Below are positions 9,130 to 17,174 of a stretch of 64,000 bases of DNA, piece by piece. Under the pieces are notes generated by a model, which ran no database searches, had not been told where the DNA came from, and saw nothing but the letters and a program-made list of their open reading frames with translations. The stretch covers positions 32,422-96,421 of the forward strand of contig JAUICK010000013.1 in the NCBI GenBank assembly GCA_030427865.1, written 5' to 3'. Made by a program: the position numbers and the translations under genes. Every line of letters begins with the position of its first letter. The first letter of the stretch is position 1. Source of the DNA: Bacteroidia bacterium. Its GTDB lineage: Bacteria > Bacteroidota > Bacteroidia > Flavobacteriales > Flavobacteriaceae.

Positions 9130-10539
9130 TTATTGTTTAATTGGTAAGTTTAGTGCATTTTCTAATGCTGCTTTTTTTGCAATTACATTTAACATAGATT
9201 GAATGTAATTTTGTTGTTGTGAATAAAGTTGATTTTGAGCTTGTAATAAATCGAAACTTGAAGAAATTCCTTCAAAAAACTTAGTTCTTTGTTTTTTTTC
9301 TATGCGTTCTGCTAAGGCAACATTTTTCTTTGCGGTGTTGTAGTTTTCGATACTTAACTGATAATCACTTTTAGCTCTTTCTGCTTGTAAACTAAGTTTT
9401 TGTTTTGTTTCTTCTAAACGTAAATCTGCCGTTTCTAAAGCTATTTTTGCTTGTGCTGTTTTAGATTTTCTGCCAAAACTACTAAAAATAGGAACTTTTA
9501 AACTTACCCCTAATAAAGACTGTTGAAACCATTGTTGGTTACTATTAAAAAAAGTAAAAGAATCTGAAAAAGCTTGAGTTCCGTAATTTAAAAAAGCAGA
9601 CAAACTTGGTAAGGCTTTACTTTGTTCTAAACGCATCATTAGTCGTTTAGATTCTCTATCATTTTCTGCAATTTTAAAATCAATATGATTGCTAACATTA
9701 AAATCTTCAGAAATTAGCTCTAATTTAATGTTATTAGTAGCTAACGAACTTAAAGAATCTGTTAAAATCAGTTTTGTATGAATAGGGTTTCCAATAGCAA
9801 GATTTAGCATTTGATATGCTATTTCTTTCATTCTTACAACACTGTTTAGTTGGTTTTTTAGATTTCCTAAAGTAATTTCTAATTGTTCTACATCTTCTTC
9901 TTCATTCAAACCATTTTCGTAAATCTTTTTTGCATCGTTGTAATTTTTTTGAAGAATTTTAATGTTTCCTTTTAAAATTGAAATACTATTTTCGGTAACC
10001 AGAACATTTCCGTAAGCATTTATAACAGCTTCTCTTGTTAACAATGCTGTTTTTTCTTGTGCTTGTTTCGAAATTTTTAAAAAAGTTCTTGAAGCCTGTA
10101 AGCCAACAAGGTAAGAACCATCAAATAATAATTGAGTTAAAGTAACTGAAGCATTAATATTTTGTTTGGTTCCAAAAACTACAGGTATAAAACCATCTGG
10201 CGCAGTTGGTTGCTTGTTTGCTTGTAGATTAAAGTAGTCTTCTACTGTTTTTACAACAGATGTTGTGTTATCAAAAGCTGCAGCTGGTAATAAAGAAACA
10301 GGTTGTTTTAAAAAATTTTGATAATCTATGTTTGCATTAATTTGTGGTAGGCCAATTGTTGTGGTTTCCCAGACTTTTTCTTTTGCAGAAGAAATATCCT
10401 TTTTTGCAGCTTTAGCATTATAGCTGTTCTCTAAAGCAAAATTTATTGCTTCGTTTAGAGAAAATTTCATAGTATTTTCTTGTGCTTTTACAGCAATAGA
10501 AAAGACAAAAAAGCAGCATATGTATATGTACTTATTCAT
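9130..10539 (-). CDS. TolC-family outer-membrane efflux protein
   Basis: A 469-residue outer-membrane channel component. It starts with a signal peptide (MNKYIYICCFFVFSIAVKAQ) and then has the two-fold repeat of TolC proteins: long alpha-helical segments rich in A, E, Q and N (FSLNEAINFALENSYNAK; later AEKRIEKKQRTKFFEG region) interrupted by barrel-forming segments. The C-terminal helix pattern SSFDLLQAQNQLYSQQQNYIQSML is typical. Its start codon lies immediately after the stop codon of the TetR gene, so the two are co-transcribed and translationally linked. Confidence 0.92.
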   Translation of the reverse strand: MNKYIYICCFFVFSIAVKAQENTMKFSLNEAINFALENSYNAKAAKKDISSAKEKVWETTTIGLPQINANIDYQNFLKQPVSLLPAAAFDNTTSVVKTVEDYFNLQANKQPTAPDGFIPVVFGTKQNINASVTLTQLLFDGSYLVGLQASRTFLKISKQAQEKTALLTREAVINAYGNVLVTENSISILKGNIKILQKNYNDAKKIYENGLNEEEDVEQLEITLGNLKNQLNSVVRMKEIAYQMLNLAIGNPIHTKLILTDSLSSLATNNIKLELISEDFNVSNHIDFKIAENDRESKRLMMRLEQSKALPSLSAFLNYGTQAFSDSFTFFNSNQQWFQQSLLGVSLKVPIFSSFGRKSKTAQAKIALETADLRLEETKQKLSLQAERAKSDYQLSIENYNTAKKNVALAERIEKKQRTKFFEGISSSFDLLQAQNQLYSQQQNYIQSMLNVIAKKAALENALNLPIKQ

Positions 10540-11136
10540 TTATAATTGGTTGTTTTTTAATTGGTTTTCTAACTCTATTAACCCTTTTTCTGTAGCAATA
10601 GCTCTTGTATGATAAGCTAAAACCTCTTGTTCTAATTTTGGAATTTTATAATTTTCTATGGTGTTTTCGTGAATGCTAAATACCAAAGAAAAATAAAACT
10701 GAGTTGCAAGCGCTATATTTACATCACTTCTGTAATACCCTTGTGCAATTCCTTTTTTCATGTTTTTTTGTAAACATTGCGAAAAAAGAATCATTTCTTT
10801 TTGCATGGTTTTTTCATGGATTTTCGGATAGTATTTTTTTAGTTGATAAATAGGTGAAGAAGATGCGTTTTGAAACATCTCTTTAAATATTTTTTTTATT
10901 TCAAAGTTTTCTTTAATTGCGTTAAATCCTTGATTAGTAATCATTTCTATAATTGTAAAACAAGAGTCATGAAGTGTAGATGTAGTTTCTTCTACTAAAG
11001 TATGTTTGTTGCTAAAATACTTGTATAAGGTTTTTTTAGAAATACCAAGCTCGTTGGCAATTTCATCCATAGTTACACTCTTAAAACCCAATTTTAAGAA
11101 TAACTCTCCTGCTTTTTCTATTATTTTTTCTCTCAT
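10540..11136 (-). CDS. TetR/AcrR-family repressor of the efflux operon
   Basis: A 198-residue TetR-type regulator. The frame runs up to 11157, but the extra seven residues would begin inside the -7 promoter region, so I use the ATG at 11136 (MREKIIEKAGELF). The N-terminal helix-turn-helix is clear: FKSVTMDEIANELGISKKTL followed by YKYFSNKHTLV (residues ~17-48). The remainder is the helical ligand-binding and dimer domain, which is not conserved. It is the first gene of the tetR-tolC-adaptor-permease operon, and a 9-bp inverted repeat overlapping its promoter (11160-11187) is the likely operator, so autorepression and control of the pump are inferred. Confidence 0.9.
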   Translation of the reverse strand: MREKIIEKAGELFLKLGFKSVTMDEIANELGISKKTLYKYFSNKHTLVEETTSTLHDSCFTIIEMITNQGFNAIKENFEIKKIFKEMFQNASSSPIYQLKKYYPKIHEKTMQKEMILFSQCLQKNMKKGIAQGYYRSDVNIALATQFYFSLVFSIHENTIENYKIPKLEQEVLAYHTRAIATEKGLIELENQLKNNQL

Positions 11137-11146
11137 AAATCGAATG

Positions 11147-11187
11147 CAAATGTACAAACGGAAACTTTAGAAACAAAAAAAGTTTCC
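11147..11187 (-). promoter_or_regulatory. Promoter and TetR operator of the efflux operon
   Basis: On the minus strand TTG (11174-11176), 19 bases, then TACATTTG (11147-11154) matches the Bacteroidota -33/-7 consensus and ends 10 bases before the tetR start. A perfect 9-bp inverted repeat, GGAAACTTT (11160-11168) and AAAGTTTCC (11179-11187), encloses the -33 element. A dimeric repressor bound there would block the promoter. The binding protein is inferred from position. Confidence 0.75.
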
Positions 11188-11263
11188 AAAGTTTTAATGA
11201 TTTTTTAACATTTCCTTGAAAAAGAGAAAGTTCTTTACATTATTTTTACAAAAAATTAGAGAT

Positions 11264-12235
11264 TTGGATATTTTACATTATCAGAAAGATTTTATTGCGT
11301 ATTTAGAGTCTAAAGAATGGGTTAGAGAACCGAAAAACTTATATGAGCCAATAGATTATATTATTAAATTAGGTGGAAAAAGAATGCGCCCTATTTTAAC
11401 TTTAATGGCAGCAGATATTTTTTCGAACGAATATCAAAAAGCAATGCCTGCTGCTTTAGCTGTAGAGGTTTTTCATAATTTTACCTTAATTCATGATGAT
11501 ATTATGGATGATGCGCCTCTAAGAAGAGGTAAAGAAACTGTTCATGAAAAATGGGATATTAACACAGGAATTCTTTCTGGTGATGCAATGTTAATTTTGG
11601 CCTATCAATATTTTGAAAACTATAAACCTACTGTTTTTCAAAAATTGGCACAATTATTTAGTAAAACAGCTTTAGAAGTTTGCGATGGGCAGCAATTGGA
11701 TGTAGATTTTGAAAATAGAAATGATGTTACTATTAATGACTATATTAACATGATTCGTTTAAAAACATCTGTATTAGTTGCAGCAGCCTTAAAAATGGGT
11801 GCTATTGTTGCTGAAACTTCTGACGAAGATGCTAATTTAATTTATGATTTTGGTTTAAATTTAGGTTTGGCTTTTCAGCTACAAGACGATTATTTAGACA
11901 CTTTTGGAGACCCAAATACTTTTGGGAAACAAGTGGGAGGAGATATTATAGAAAATAAAAAAACATTCTTGTATTTAAAAGCTTTAGAGATTGCTAATGA
12001 TGAAGATAAGCAAAAATTAATGTTTTTTTTCAATCAAAAATTAGAAGAAAACTCTATAAAAATCTCTGAAGTTACTAGAATTTTTGAACAAAATGATATT
12101 CCTGTTTTAATTAAAGAGCAAATAAAAAAATATACAGAAAAATCTTTTAAAACCTTATCTTCTATGAAAATAGCTAATGATAAAAAAGAAGGTTTAAAGA
12201 GTTTTGGTTTGTGGTTAATGAATAGATCTGTATAA
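11264..12235 (+). CDS. Polyprenyl diphosphate synthase (trans-isoprenyl diphosphate synthase)
   Basis: A 323-residue prenyl chain elongase that adds isopentenyl diphosphate units to an allylic substrate, feeding quinone side chains or related products. The first aspartate-rich motif is LIHDDIMDDAPLRRG (DDxxD with the downstream RRG), the second is LAFQLQDDYLDTFG (DDxxD), and GGKRMRPILTL binds diphosphate. The frame is open from a TTG at 11216, but homologous proteins begin near the second TTG at 11264 (MDILHYQKDFIAYLES), which I prefer; there is no ATG in the right place, so the start is uncertain. It diverges from the efflux operon. Product chain length cannot be read from the sequence. Confidence 0.88.
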   Translation: MDILHYQKDFIAYLESKEWVREPKNLYEPIDYIIKLGGKRMRPILTLMAADIFSNEYQKAMPAALAVEVFHNFTLIHDDIMDDAPLRRGKETVHEKWDINTGILSGDAMLILAYQYFENYKPTVFQKLAQLFSKTALEVCDGQQLDVDFENRNDVTINDYINMIRLKTSVLVAAALKMGAIVAETSDEDANLIYDFGLNLGLAFQLQDDYLDTFGDPNTFGKQVGGDIIENKKTFLYLKALEIANDEDKQKLMFFFNQKLEENSIKISEVTRIFEQNDIPVLIKEQIKKYTEKSFKTLSSMKIANDKKEGLKSFGLWLMNRSV

Positions 12236-14089
12236 TTATTTTTTGATAATAAGTTTATTAATATTTTGGTTTTTTGAGTAAATATTTAATAAATAAATCC
12301 CTGATTTTAACTCAGAAACATTTAGTTCTTCATTTTTATGAATAACTTTTTTAAGTAGGGTTTTTCCATCTATAGTAAGAATTTTTACAGTACTTTTTTG
12401 AAAAACATTTTTAACGTTAATATAATTAATAAATGGATTAGGGTATGCTTTTATTTCTTTTTTAGAAATAAATTCATTAGCTGTAATACTTAAAGTTTCT
12501 CCTTCTTTAATAGAATACCTTTTATTGGCAGAAATATCAGTAAAAGTTTGTTTAGAGCTGTTAGACCATTCAATCTCTACTTTAGAAACTAAATTGTTGT
12601 TGGCAAGACCAAAATGTAATACTAAAGAATGCTGGCTTGCATGACTGCCTTGTCCATGAACTTCTTGAATAAGTTTTTCTCCGTTAACAGTTAAAATAAC
12701 TTTAGCACCAATAGCATCTTTATTAATGGTTTTTCCTTCTAGATTAAATTGAATCCAGTTTTTACCATCTGAACCATTTGGGTTTAATTGGTTCTGAAAA
12801 AATGTGGTTTTAGGGTTTGCGCTTGCAGAACCTTTTAAAACCACGACTACTACATCTATATCACCATCTTTGTCATAATCAGAATAAGCCATTCCTCTAC
12901 CTTTATCTTTATCATTAACACTAATTTTTGATTGTGTAAACGAGTTGTTTCCATTGTTGGTAAAAAGATAATTTGGGTCTTGATCTCCAGTAGCAATAAA
13001 AGGGACAGCAGGTATTCTTCCATTTGCGACAAACAAATCTGGCCAGGTATCATTATTTACATCAAAAAAAGCTGTACCCCAACTTGTGCTGTATAGACCA
13101 CCACCATCTAAAGAATAAGTGTTTTCTACACCAGCTGAGGTTGAAATGTCGGAGAAAATGCCTCCATCGTTTTTAAGCAAAACATTTCTACCTAAGTTAC
13201 TAATGTAATAGTCAAAATCTTCATCCTTATCAATGTCAGCATAAGAAATTCCCATTGCATAAATGCCTATGTTAGCTTTGGTAGATTGTGATACATTTGC
13301 AAAACTTTGCCCAGAAGAATTGTTTTTGTATAGAGTATTTGGGGTAACCCATTCTCCAAAATCATTAGCTACATATATATCTTGGTTAAAATCTTGATTA
13401 AAATCTGTAGGCATTACTGCTAAACCACAGCCATTGTTATTTATACCTAAAGAAGTTGCTTTTTCTGTAAAGGTATTATTGCCATTATTTTCATAAAAAA
13501 AATCTTCAAAACATTCGTGGTCAAACCCAATTACATCTCCATTTGTATTGGTAAGTAAATTCGATTGTTTTTGATAATTTATAACATAAATATCTAAAAA
13601 GCCATCATTATTATAGTCTAACATGGAAGCTCCCATAGAAAAACTTTCTTCAGTAAGCCCCCAAGAAATACCAGCTTCAGTAAATGTTTCATTTCCATTA
13701 TTTATAAACAATAAATTTCTTCCATAATGTCCTGCGCCTTGGGTTTCTCTCCATGTAGTAATAAATAAATCTCTAAAACCATCGTTATTAACATCTCCAC
13801 TAACTACAGAAATTGTATTGTACTCTTTTGTTATGGAAAATCCAATATTTGTAATTTTCTCAAAAGTACCATCTCCTTTATTTTTATAGAGAGAGTCTTC
13901 ATCTAAACCACCATTAATGTATAGATCTTCCCATCCATCATTATTGTAATCAAAAAAAACGACGCCTCCACCCATATTGGCTAAATCGTTAAAAACATGG
14001 TTTATACCTATTTGGTTAGCTTTTTCTGTGAGTTGAGAATTTATACTTATAGAAAGCATTAAGAATAAAAAACTAAGGTGCTGTTTCAT
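12236..14089 (-). CDS. FG-GAP/VCBS and ASPIC/UnbV repeat protein with T9SS C-terminal sorting domain
   Basis: A 617-residue secreted protein. I start it at ATG 14089 because this gives a clean signal peptide (MKQHLSFLFLMLSISINSQ). The body contains many FG-GAP/VCBS blades with calcium-binding-like patterns (FFDYNNDGWEDLYINGG, GDVNNDGFRDLFITTWR, DYNNDGFLDIYVINY, DVNNDTWPDLFVANGR, DYDKDGDIDVVVVV), expected to form a beta-propeller. An ASPIC/UnbV domain follows (~430-525: DAIGAKVILTVNGEKLIQEV), then a Por/type-A T9SS sorting domain at the end (KAYPNPFINYINVKN...IYLLNIYSKN). It should be exported by T9SS and anchored or released at the cell surface, probably for adhesion or polymer binding; ligand unknown. 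Confidence 0.9.
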   Translation of the reverse strand: MKQHLSFLFLMLSISINSQLTEKANQIGINHVFNDLANMGGGVVFFDYNNDGWEDLYINGGLDEDSLYKNKGDGTFEKITNIGFSITKEYNTISVVSGDVNNDGFRDLFITTWRETQGAGHYGRNLLFINNGNETFTEAGISWGLTEESFSMGASMLDYNNDGFLDIYVINYQKQSNLLTNTNGDVIGFDHECFEDFFYENNGNNTFTEKATSLGINNNGCGLAVMPTDFNQDFNQDIYVANDFGEWVTPNTLYKNNSSGQSFANVSQSTKANIGIYAMGISYADIDKDEDFDYYISNLGRNVLLKNDGGIFSDISTSAGVENTYSLDGGGLYSTSWGTAFFDVNNDTWPDLFVANGRIPAVPFIATGDQDPNYLFTNNGNNSFTQSKISVNDKDKGRGMAYSDYDKDGDIDVVVVVLKGSASANPKTTFFQNQLNPNGSDGKNWIQFNLEGKTINKDAIGAKVILTVNGEKLIQEVHGQGSHASQHSLVLHFGLANNNLVSKVEIEWSNSSKQTFTDISANKRYSIKEGETLSITANEFISKKEIKAYPNPFINYINVKNVFQKSTVKILTIDGKTLLKKVIHKNEELNVSELKSGIYLLNIYSKNQNINKLIIKK

Positions 14090-14186
14090 AGTAGAGTTAC
14101 AATTAAAATAAGGTAAATATTTAATAGGTGACAAAGTAATCAATATTTTTTATAAAAAAATTGATTATTTTGTTTAAAATAAATAG

Positions 14187-14194
14187 TACATTTG
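14187..14194 (+). promoter_or_regulatory. -7 element upstream of the CAU tRNA
   Basis: TACATTTG matches TAnnTTTG and ends 13 bases before the tRNA. At the -33 position the sequence reads TTA rather than TTG. Confidence 0.45.
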
Positions 14195-14207
14195 CAGCCA
14201 AATATTT

Positions 14208-14281
14208 GGTCCCATAGCTCAGTTGGTTAGAGCATCTGACTCATAATCAGAGGGTCCTTGGTTCGAGCCCAAGTGGGACCA
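14208..14281 (+). tRNA. tRNA with CAU anticodon (Ile2 or elongator Met)
   Basis: A 74-base cloverleaf. The acceptor stem GGTCCCA pairs with TGGGACC, with discriminator A; the D arm is AGCTC...GAGC, the anticodon stem TCTGA/TCAGA closes a CTCATAA loop (anticodon CAT), and the T arm is TTGG-TTCGAGC-CCAA. CCA is not encoded. The C4-G69 and C5-G68 pairs are those reported as TilS determinants in bacterial tRNA-Ile2, so the CAU may be lysidine-modified to read AUA; elongator Met is the alternative. It is not the initiator, because the anticodon stem lacks the three G-C pairs. Confidence 0.9.
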
Positions 14282-14370
14282 CTTTATTTTTTTATGTAAA
14301 ATGTAAATAAAAATGATATATTTGCGTAATACATTATAATTTCAAAAATTTTAATCTGGGGGGATATAAA

Positions 14371-14550
14371 ATGAATAGAAAAAAATATTTAGTGCTAATT
14401 GTGGCACTATTATGCACATATATAATGAGTGGGCAAGTAGTTCCACCACCAGCACCACCACCACCACCACCTGGTTTACCTATAAACGGAGGATTGGTGT
14501 TTCTTTTAGCTTCAGGAATTTTATACGGAATAAAGAAAGCTAAAGATTAG
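14371..14550 (+). CDS. Small PID-CTERM-like protein
   Basis: A 59-residue protein. An N-terminal hydrophobic signal (KKYLVLIVALLCTYIMSGQ) is followed by a proline run (PPPAPPPPPPG), then LPINGGLVFLLASGILYGIK and a basic end. Proline-rich linker, 'PI(D/N)GG', a transmembrane stretch and a terminal YGxKK is the layout of the short flavobacterial proteins I know as PID-CTERM protein-sorting-domain proteins; here the Asp is Asn. A -7-like TATATTTG lies at 14317-14324, ~46 bases upstream. The gene overlaps the convergent ribE by 11 bases. Function of these proteins is unknown; processing or anchoring by a dedicated protease has only been inferred from the domain architecture. Confidence 0.75.
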   Translation: MNRKKYLVLIVALLCTYIMSGQVVPPPAPPPPPPGLPINGGLVFLLASGILYGIKKAKD

Positions 14551-15124
14551 TTAATCTACTTACATATTTTCCAATTACATCGAATTCTAAATTAACAGAG
14601 TCTCCCATTTTGATGTTTTTGAAAGTCGTGTTTTCTATGGTGTAAGGTATTATTGCTACACTAAATTCATTTAATTTAGAATTTACAACTGTTAAACTAA
14701 CCCCGTTTACAGTTATAGACCCTTTTTCTATAGTGATGTTTTTGTTTGAAAAATCGTAAGAAAAAGTAAAAATTGTACTTCCATTTTCTTTTTTTATGTT
14801 AGTACAAACAGCAGTTTGATCAACGTGACCTTGTACAATATGGCCATCCAAACGATCTCCTAATTTCATTCCTCTTTCTAAATTTACAGAATTTGAAACA
14901 GAAAGGTTTCCAATATTTGTTTTATCTAAAGTCTCTTTTATTGCAGTAACAGTATATTCATCTTTATTAATGTCTACAACAGTTAAGCAAACTCCATTAT
15001 GAGCAACACTTTGATCAATTTTAAGTTCGTTTGTAAAATCGCTTTTTACTGTTAAATGAACATTTTCTTGTTCTTTTACAATATTTGTAATTGTACCAAT
15101 TGTTTCAATAATTCCGGTAAACAT
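14540..15124 (-). CDS. ribE: Riboflavin synthase alpha chain
   Basis: A 194-residue enzyme that dismutates two 6,7-dimethyl-8-ribityllumazine molecules to riboflavin. The N-terminus MFTGIIETIG is invariant in the family. Two homologous lumazine-binding barrels follow: residues ~1-90 with AHNGVCLTVVDI, and ~95-185 with GHIVQGHVDQTAVC and VNGVSLTVVNS. The protein ends slightly short of the usual C-terminal helix but within normal range. Single minus-strand gene; no FMN riboswitch is evident upstream. The start is fixed by the conserved N-terminus. Confidence 0.95.
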   Translation of the reverse strand: MFTGIIETIGTITNIVKEQENVHLTVKSDFTNELKIDQSVAHNGVCLTVVDINKDEYTVTAIKETLDKTNIGNLSVSNSVNLERGMKLGDRLDGHIVQGHVDQTAVCTNIKKENGSTIFTFSYDFSNKNITIEKGSITVNGVSLTVVNSKLNEFSVAIIPYTIENTTFKNIKMGDSVNLEFDVIGKYVSRLTNL

Positions 15125-15183
15125 ATGTGTAAATTTTAATTACTTTTGTGGTATTCAAAAATAAGAATAATACAAGAGTTACT

Positions 15184-16218
15184 ATGGATAAATCTGATAA
15201 AATTATTGTTGGTATTTCAATTGGAGATTTCAATGGAATAGGTATTGAGGTAATTCTAAAAACCTTTGAAGATAAAAGAATGTTAGATTTTTGTACTCCA
15301 ATACTTTTTGGAAGCACAAAAATAATTTCTTTTCATAAAAAAGCTTTAAAATTAGAAGTACCCGTTCAAGGAATCACTTCTTTAAATCAGGTGAATCATA
15401 ATAAAATAAATGTTTTAAACATCTGGAAAGAGGAAGTTGCAATCGAATTAGGGAAATCAACTTCAGAATCTGGACTTTATGCTGCAAAATCATTAGATTA
15501 TGCAGTAAAAACTTTAAAGGATAAAAAAATTGATGTTTTATTAACGGCTCCAATTAACAAAGAAACAATACAATCAGAAGATTTTAACTTTCCTGGTCAT
15601 ACAGAATATTTGGAAGCAAATTTAGAGGGTAAAAGTTTAATGATTTTAATGACTGATGAACTTAAAATAGGTTTAATTACAGGTCATATTCCTATTTCTA
15701 AAGTTGCAGAAACCATTACACCAGAATTGATAAAAGAAAAAGTAGCAACAATGCATCATTCTTTGAAGCAAGATTTTGGAATAAATAAACCAAAAATTGC
15801 AGTTTTAGCCTTAAATCCGCATTGTGGAGATAATGGTGTAATAGGTAAAGAAGATGATGAATTAATAAAACCTACTATAGACGAAATTGCAGCGTCAGGT
15901 AAGTTAGTTTTTGGGCCTTACGCCGCTGATGGTTTTTTTGGTTCAGAGACATATAAACAATTTGATGGTGTTTTAGCAGCATACCACGATCAAGGTTTAG
16001 CACCTTTTAAAGCTTTGTCTTTTGGAAGCGGAGTAAATTACACAGCAGGTTTAAGTGAAATTAGAACATCACCAGATCATGGCACTGGTTTTGATATTGC
16101 AGGGAAAAATTTAGCAAATCCATCGTCTTTTAAAGAAGCATTGTTTACTGCAATTCAGGTTTTTAAAAATAGAAAAGAACACAAAGAGCTCACAAAAAAC
16201 CCACTTTTAGTAAGGTAA
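15184..16218 (+). CDS. pdxA: 4-hydroxythreonine-4-phosphate dehydrogenase
   Basis: A 344-residue enzyme of the DXP-dependent pyridoxal phosphate pathway; it oxidises 4-phosphohydroxy-L-threonine. Upstream frame from GTG 15148 adds twelve unrelated residues, so ATG 15184 (MDKSDKIIVGISIGDFNGIG) is chosen. Motifs include GDFNGIGIEV at the N-terminus, the metal-binding FPGHTEYLE (histidine ~140), LITGHIPISKV with the second ligand, ALNPHCGDNG, and GVLAAYHDQGLAPFKALSF with the third histidine and DQG loop. The C-terminal RTSPDHGTGFDIAGK is characteristic. It diverges from ribE across ~60 bases. Confidence 0.95.
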   Translation: MDKSDKIIVGISIGDFNGIGIEVILKTFEDKRMLDFCTPILFGSTKIISFHKKALKLEVPVQGITSLNQVNHNKINVLNIWKEEVAIELGKSTSESGLYAAKSLDYAVKTLKDKKIDVLLTAPINKETIQSEDFNFPGHTEYLEANLEGKSLMILMTDELKIGLITGHIPISKVAETITPELIKEKVATMHHSLKQDFGINKPKIAVLALNPHCGDNGVIGKEDDELIKPTIDEIAASGKLVFGPYAADGFFGSETYKQFDGVLAAYHDQGLAPFKALSFGSGVNYTAGLSEIRTSPDHGTGFDIAGKNLANPSSFKEALFTAIQVFKNRKEHKELTKNPLLVR

Positions 16219-16238
16219 AATTCTTTTTAAAGAAAAGA

Positions 16239-16267
16239 TTGTAAAATAATATTTTTTTATATCTTTG
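16239..16267 (+). promoter_or_regulatory. Promoter of yceD-rpmF
   Basis: TTG (16239-16241), 18 bases, then TATCTTTG (16260-16267): both Bacteroidota promoter elements at correct spacing, 22 bases before the yceD start. Confidence 0.65.
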
Positions 16268-16289
16268 CACGCTCAATTGATGTTTGGTA

Positions 16290-16826
16290 ATGAAAGACTT
16301 AAAGCAATTCAACATACAGTTTGTAGGGTTAAAAGAAGGAAGTCATTTATTTGAATATGAAATTGACAACACGTTCTTTGAAACTTATAACTTTGATGAA
16401 TTTAATAGTTCATCAATTAAAGTATCATTAAATTTTATAAAAAAAAGTACATTGTTCGAATTAACTTTTACAGCAAAAGGTTTTGTAGAAGTTCCTTGTG
16501 ATGTTACAAACGAATTATATAATCAAGAAATAGATTCAAATTTACCATTAGTTGTAAAATTTGGACCTGAATTTAATGATGATAATGAGGAAATTTTAAT
16601 TTTACCTCATGAAGCTTACGAGTTTAATGTTGCTCAATTTATTTACGAAATGATCGTTTTATCTGTTCCAAATAAAAGAGTGCATCCAAAAGTTTTAGAC
16701 GGAACTATGAAGTCTGAAGCGTTAAATAAGTTAAAAGAATTAGAAATAAAAGAAGAGAAAACTGTTGAAGAAACAGACCCGAGATGGGATAAATTAAAGA
16801 ATTTAATAACAGAAAAAAAGACATAA
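16290..16826 (+). CDS. yceD: DUF177 (YceD-like) protein
   Basis: A 178-residue protein of the DUF177 family, almost always encoded directly before rpmF, as here (one base between stop and start). The family is linked to 23S rRNA or ribosome biogenesis in other bacteria and plants. Features seen are the N-terminal [15 protein letters not shown], the conserved cysteine segment [13 protein letters not shown] (one cysteine where many homologues have CxRCL), and the acidic [23 protein letters not shown] helix that defines the family. The frame opens two codons earlier at a TTG, but ATG 16290 is favoured. The promoter is at 16239-16267. Confidence 0.88.
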   Translation: MKDLKQFNIQFVGLKEGSHLFEYEIDNTFFETYNFDEFNSSSIKVSLNFIKKSTLFELTFTAKGFVEVPCDVTNELYNQEIDSNLPLVVKFGPEFNDDNEEILILPHEAYEFNVAQFIYEMIVLSVPNKRVHPKVLDGTMKSEALNKLKELEIKEEKTVEETDPRWDKLKNLITEKKT

Positions 16827-16827
16827 A

Positions 16828-17022
16828 ATGGCACATCCTAAAAGAAAAATATCTAAAACAAGAAGAGATAAAAGGAGAACACATTATAAAGCCTCAGCGC
16901 AACAAATAGCTACAGATCCAACAACTGGAGAAGCGCATTTGTACCACAGAGCTCACTGGCATGAAGGTAAATTATACTACAGAGGTCAAGTAGTATTAGA
17001 ATCTGCAGTAGCTGAAGCATAA
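16828..17022 (+). CDS. rpmF: 50S ribosomal protein L32
   Basis: A 64-residue basic protein beginning [20 protein letters not shown], which is diagnostic for L32 of the large ribosomal subunit. It lacks the zinc-binding cysteines found in some L32 versions. Translation is coupled to the preceding DUF177 gene (one-base gap), and a strong terminator follows at 17041-17068. Confidence 0.97.
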   Translation: MAHPKRKISKTRRDKRRTHYKASAQQIATDPTTGEAHLYHRAHWHEGKLYYRGQVVLESAVAEA

Positions 17023-17040
17023 ACCATATAGAAAACTATT

Positions 17041-17068
17041 AAAAACCCTCATTTCTGAGGGTTTTTTT
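17041..17068 (+). terminator. Intrinsic terminator after rpmF
   Basis: AAAAACCCTC-ATTTCT-GAGGGTTTTTTT: a GC-containing stem with a perfect T-run, about 20 bases after the rpmF stop. Confidence 0.9.
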
Positions 17069-17116
17069 GCGTTTTTTAGCTAAAAATTACTCTTTTTGAT
17101 GAATTTTGCCTTAAAA

Positions 17117-17141
17117 AGTGAAATATTTTTCACTACTTTTG
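17117..17141 (+). promoter_or_regulatory. Inverted repeat overlapping the -7 box of fabH
   Basis: AGTGAAA-TATT-TTTCACT (17117-17134) is a perfect 7-bp inverted repeat whose last base is the first of TACTTTTG (17134-17141), a TAnnTTTG element 33 bases before fabH. The placement suits an operator for a regulator of fatty-acid synthesis, but no regulator is identifiable. Confidence 0.5.
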
Positions 17142-17174
17142 AATATTCTAATTTTTAGAAATTAAACTACAATT

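Noticed and set aside
11216..11263. Upstream TTG start of the polyprenyl synthase
   Set aside because: The extra sixteen residues are not expected from family alignments; the second TTG at 11264 fits better, though neither is proven.
15125..15183. FMN riboswitch upstream of ribE
   Set aside because: The divergent ribE-pdxA gap is about 60 bases, too short, and no conserved aptamer elements are visible.
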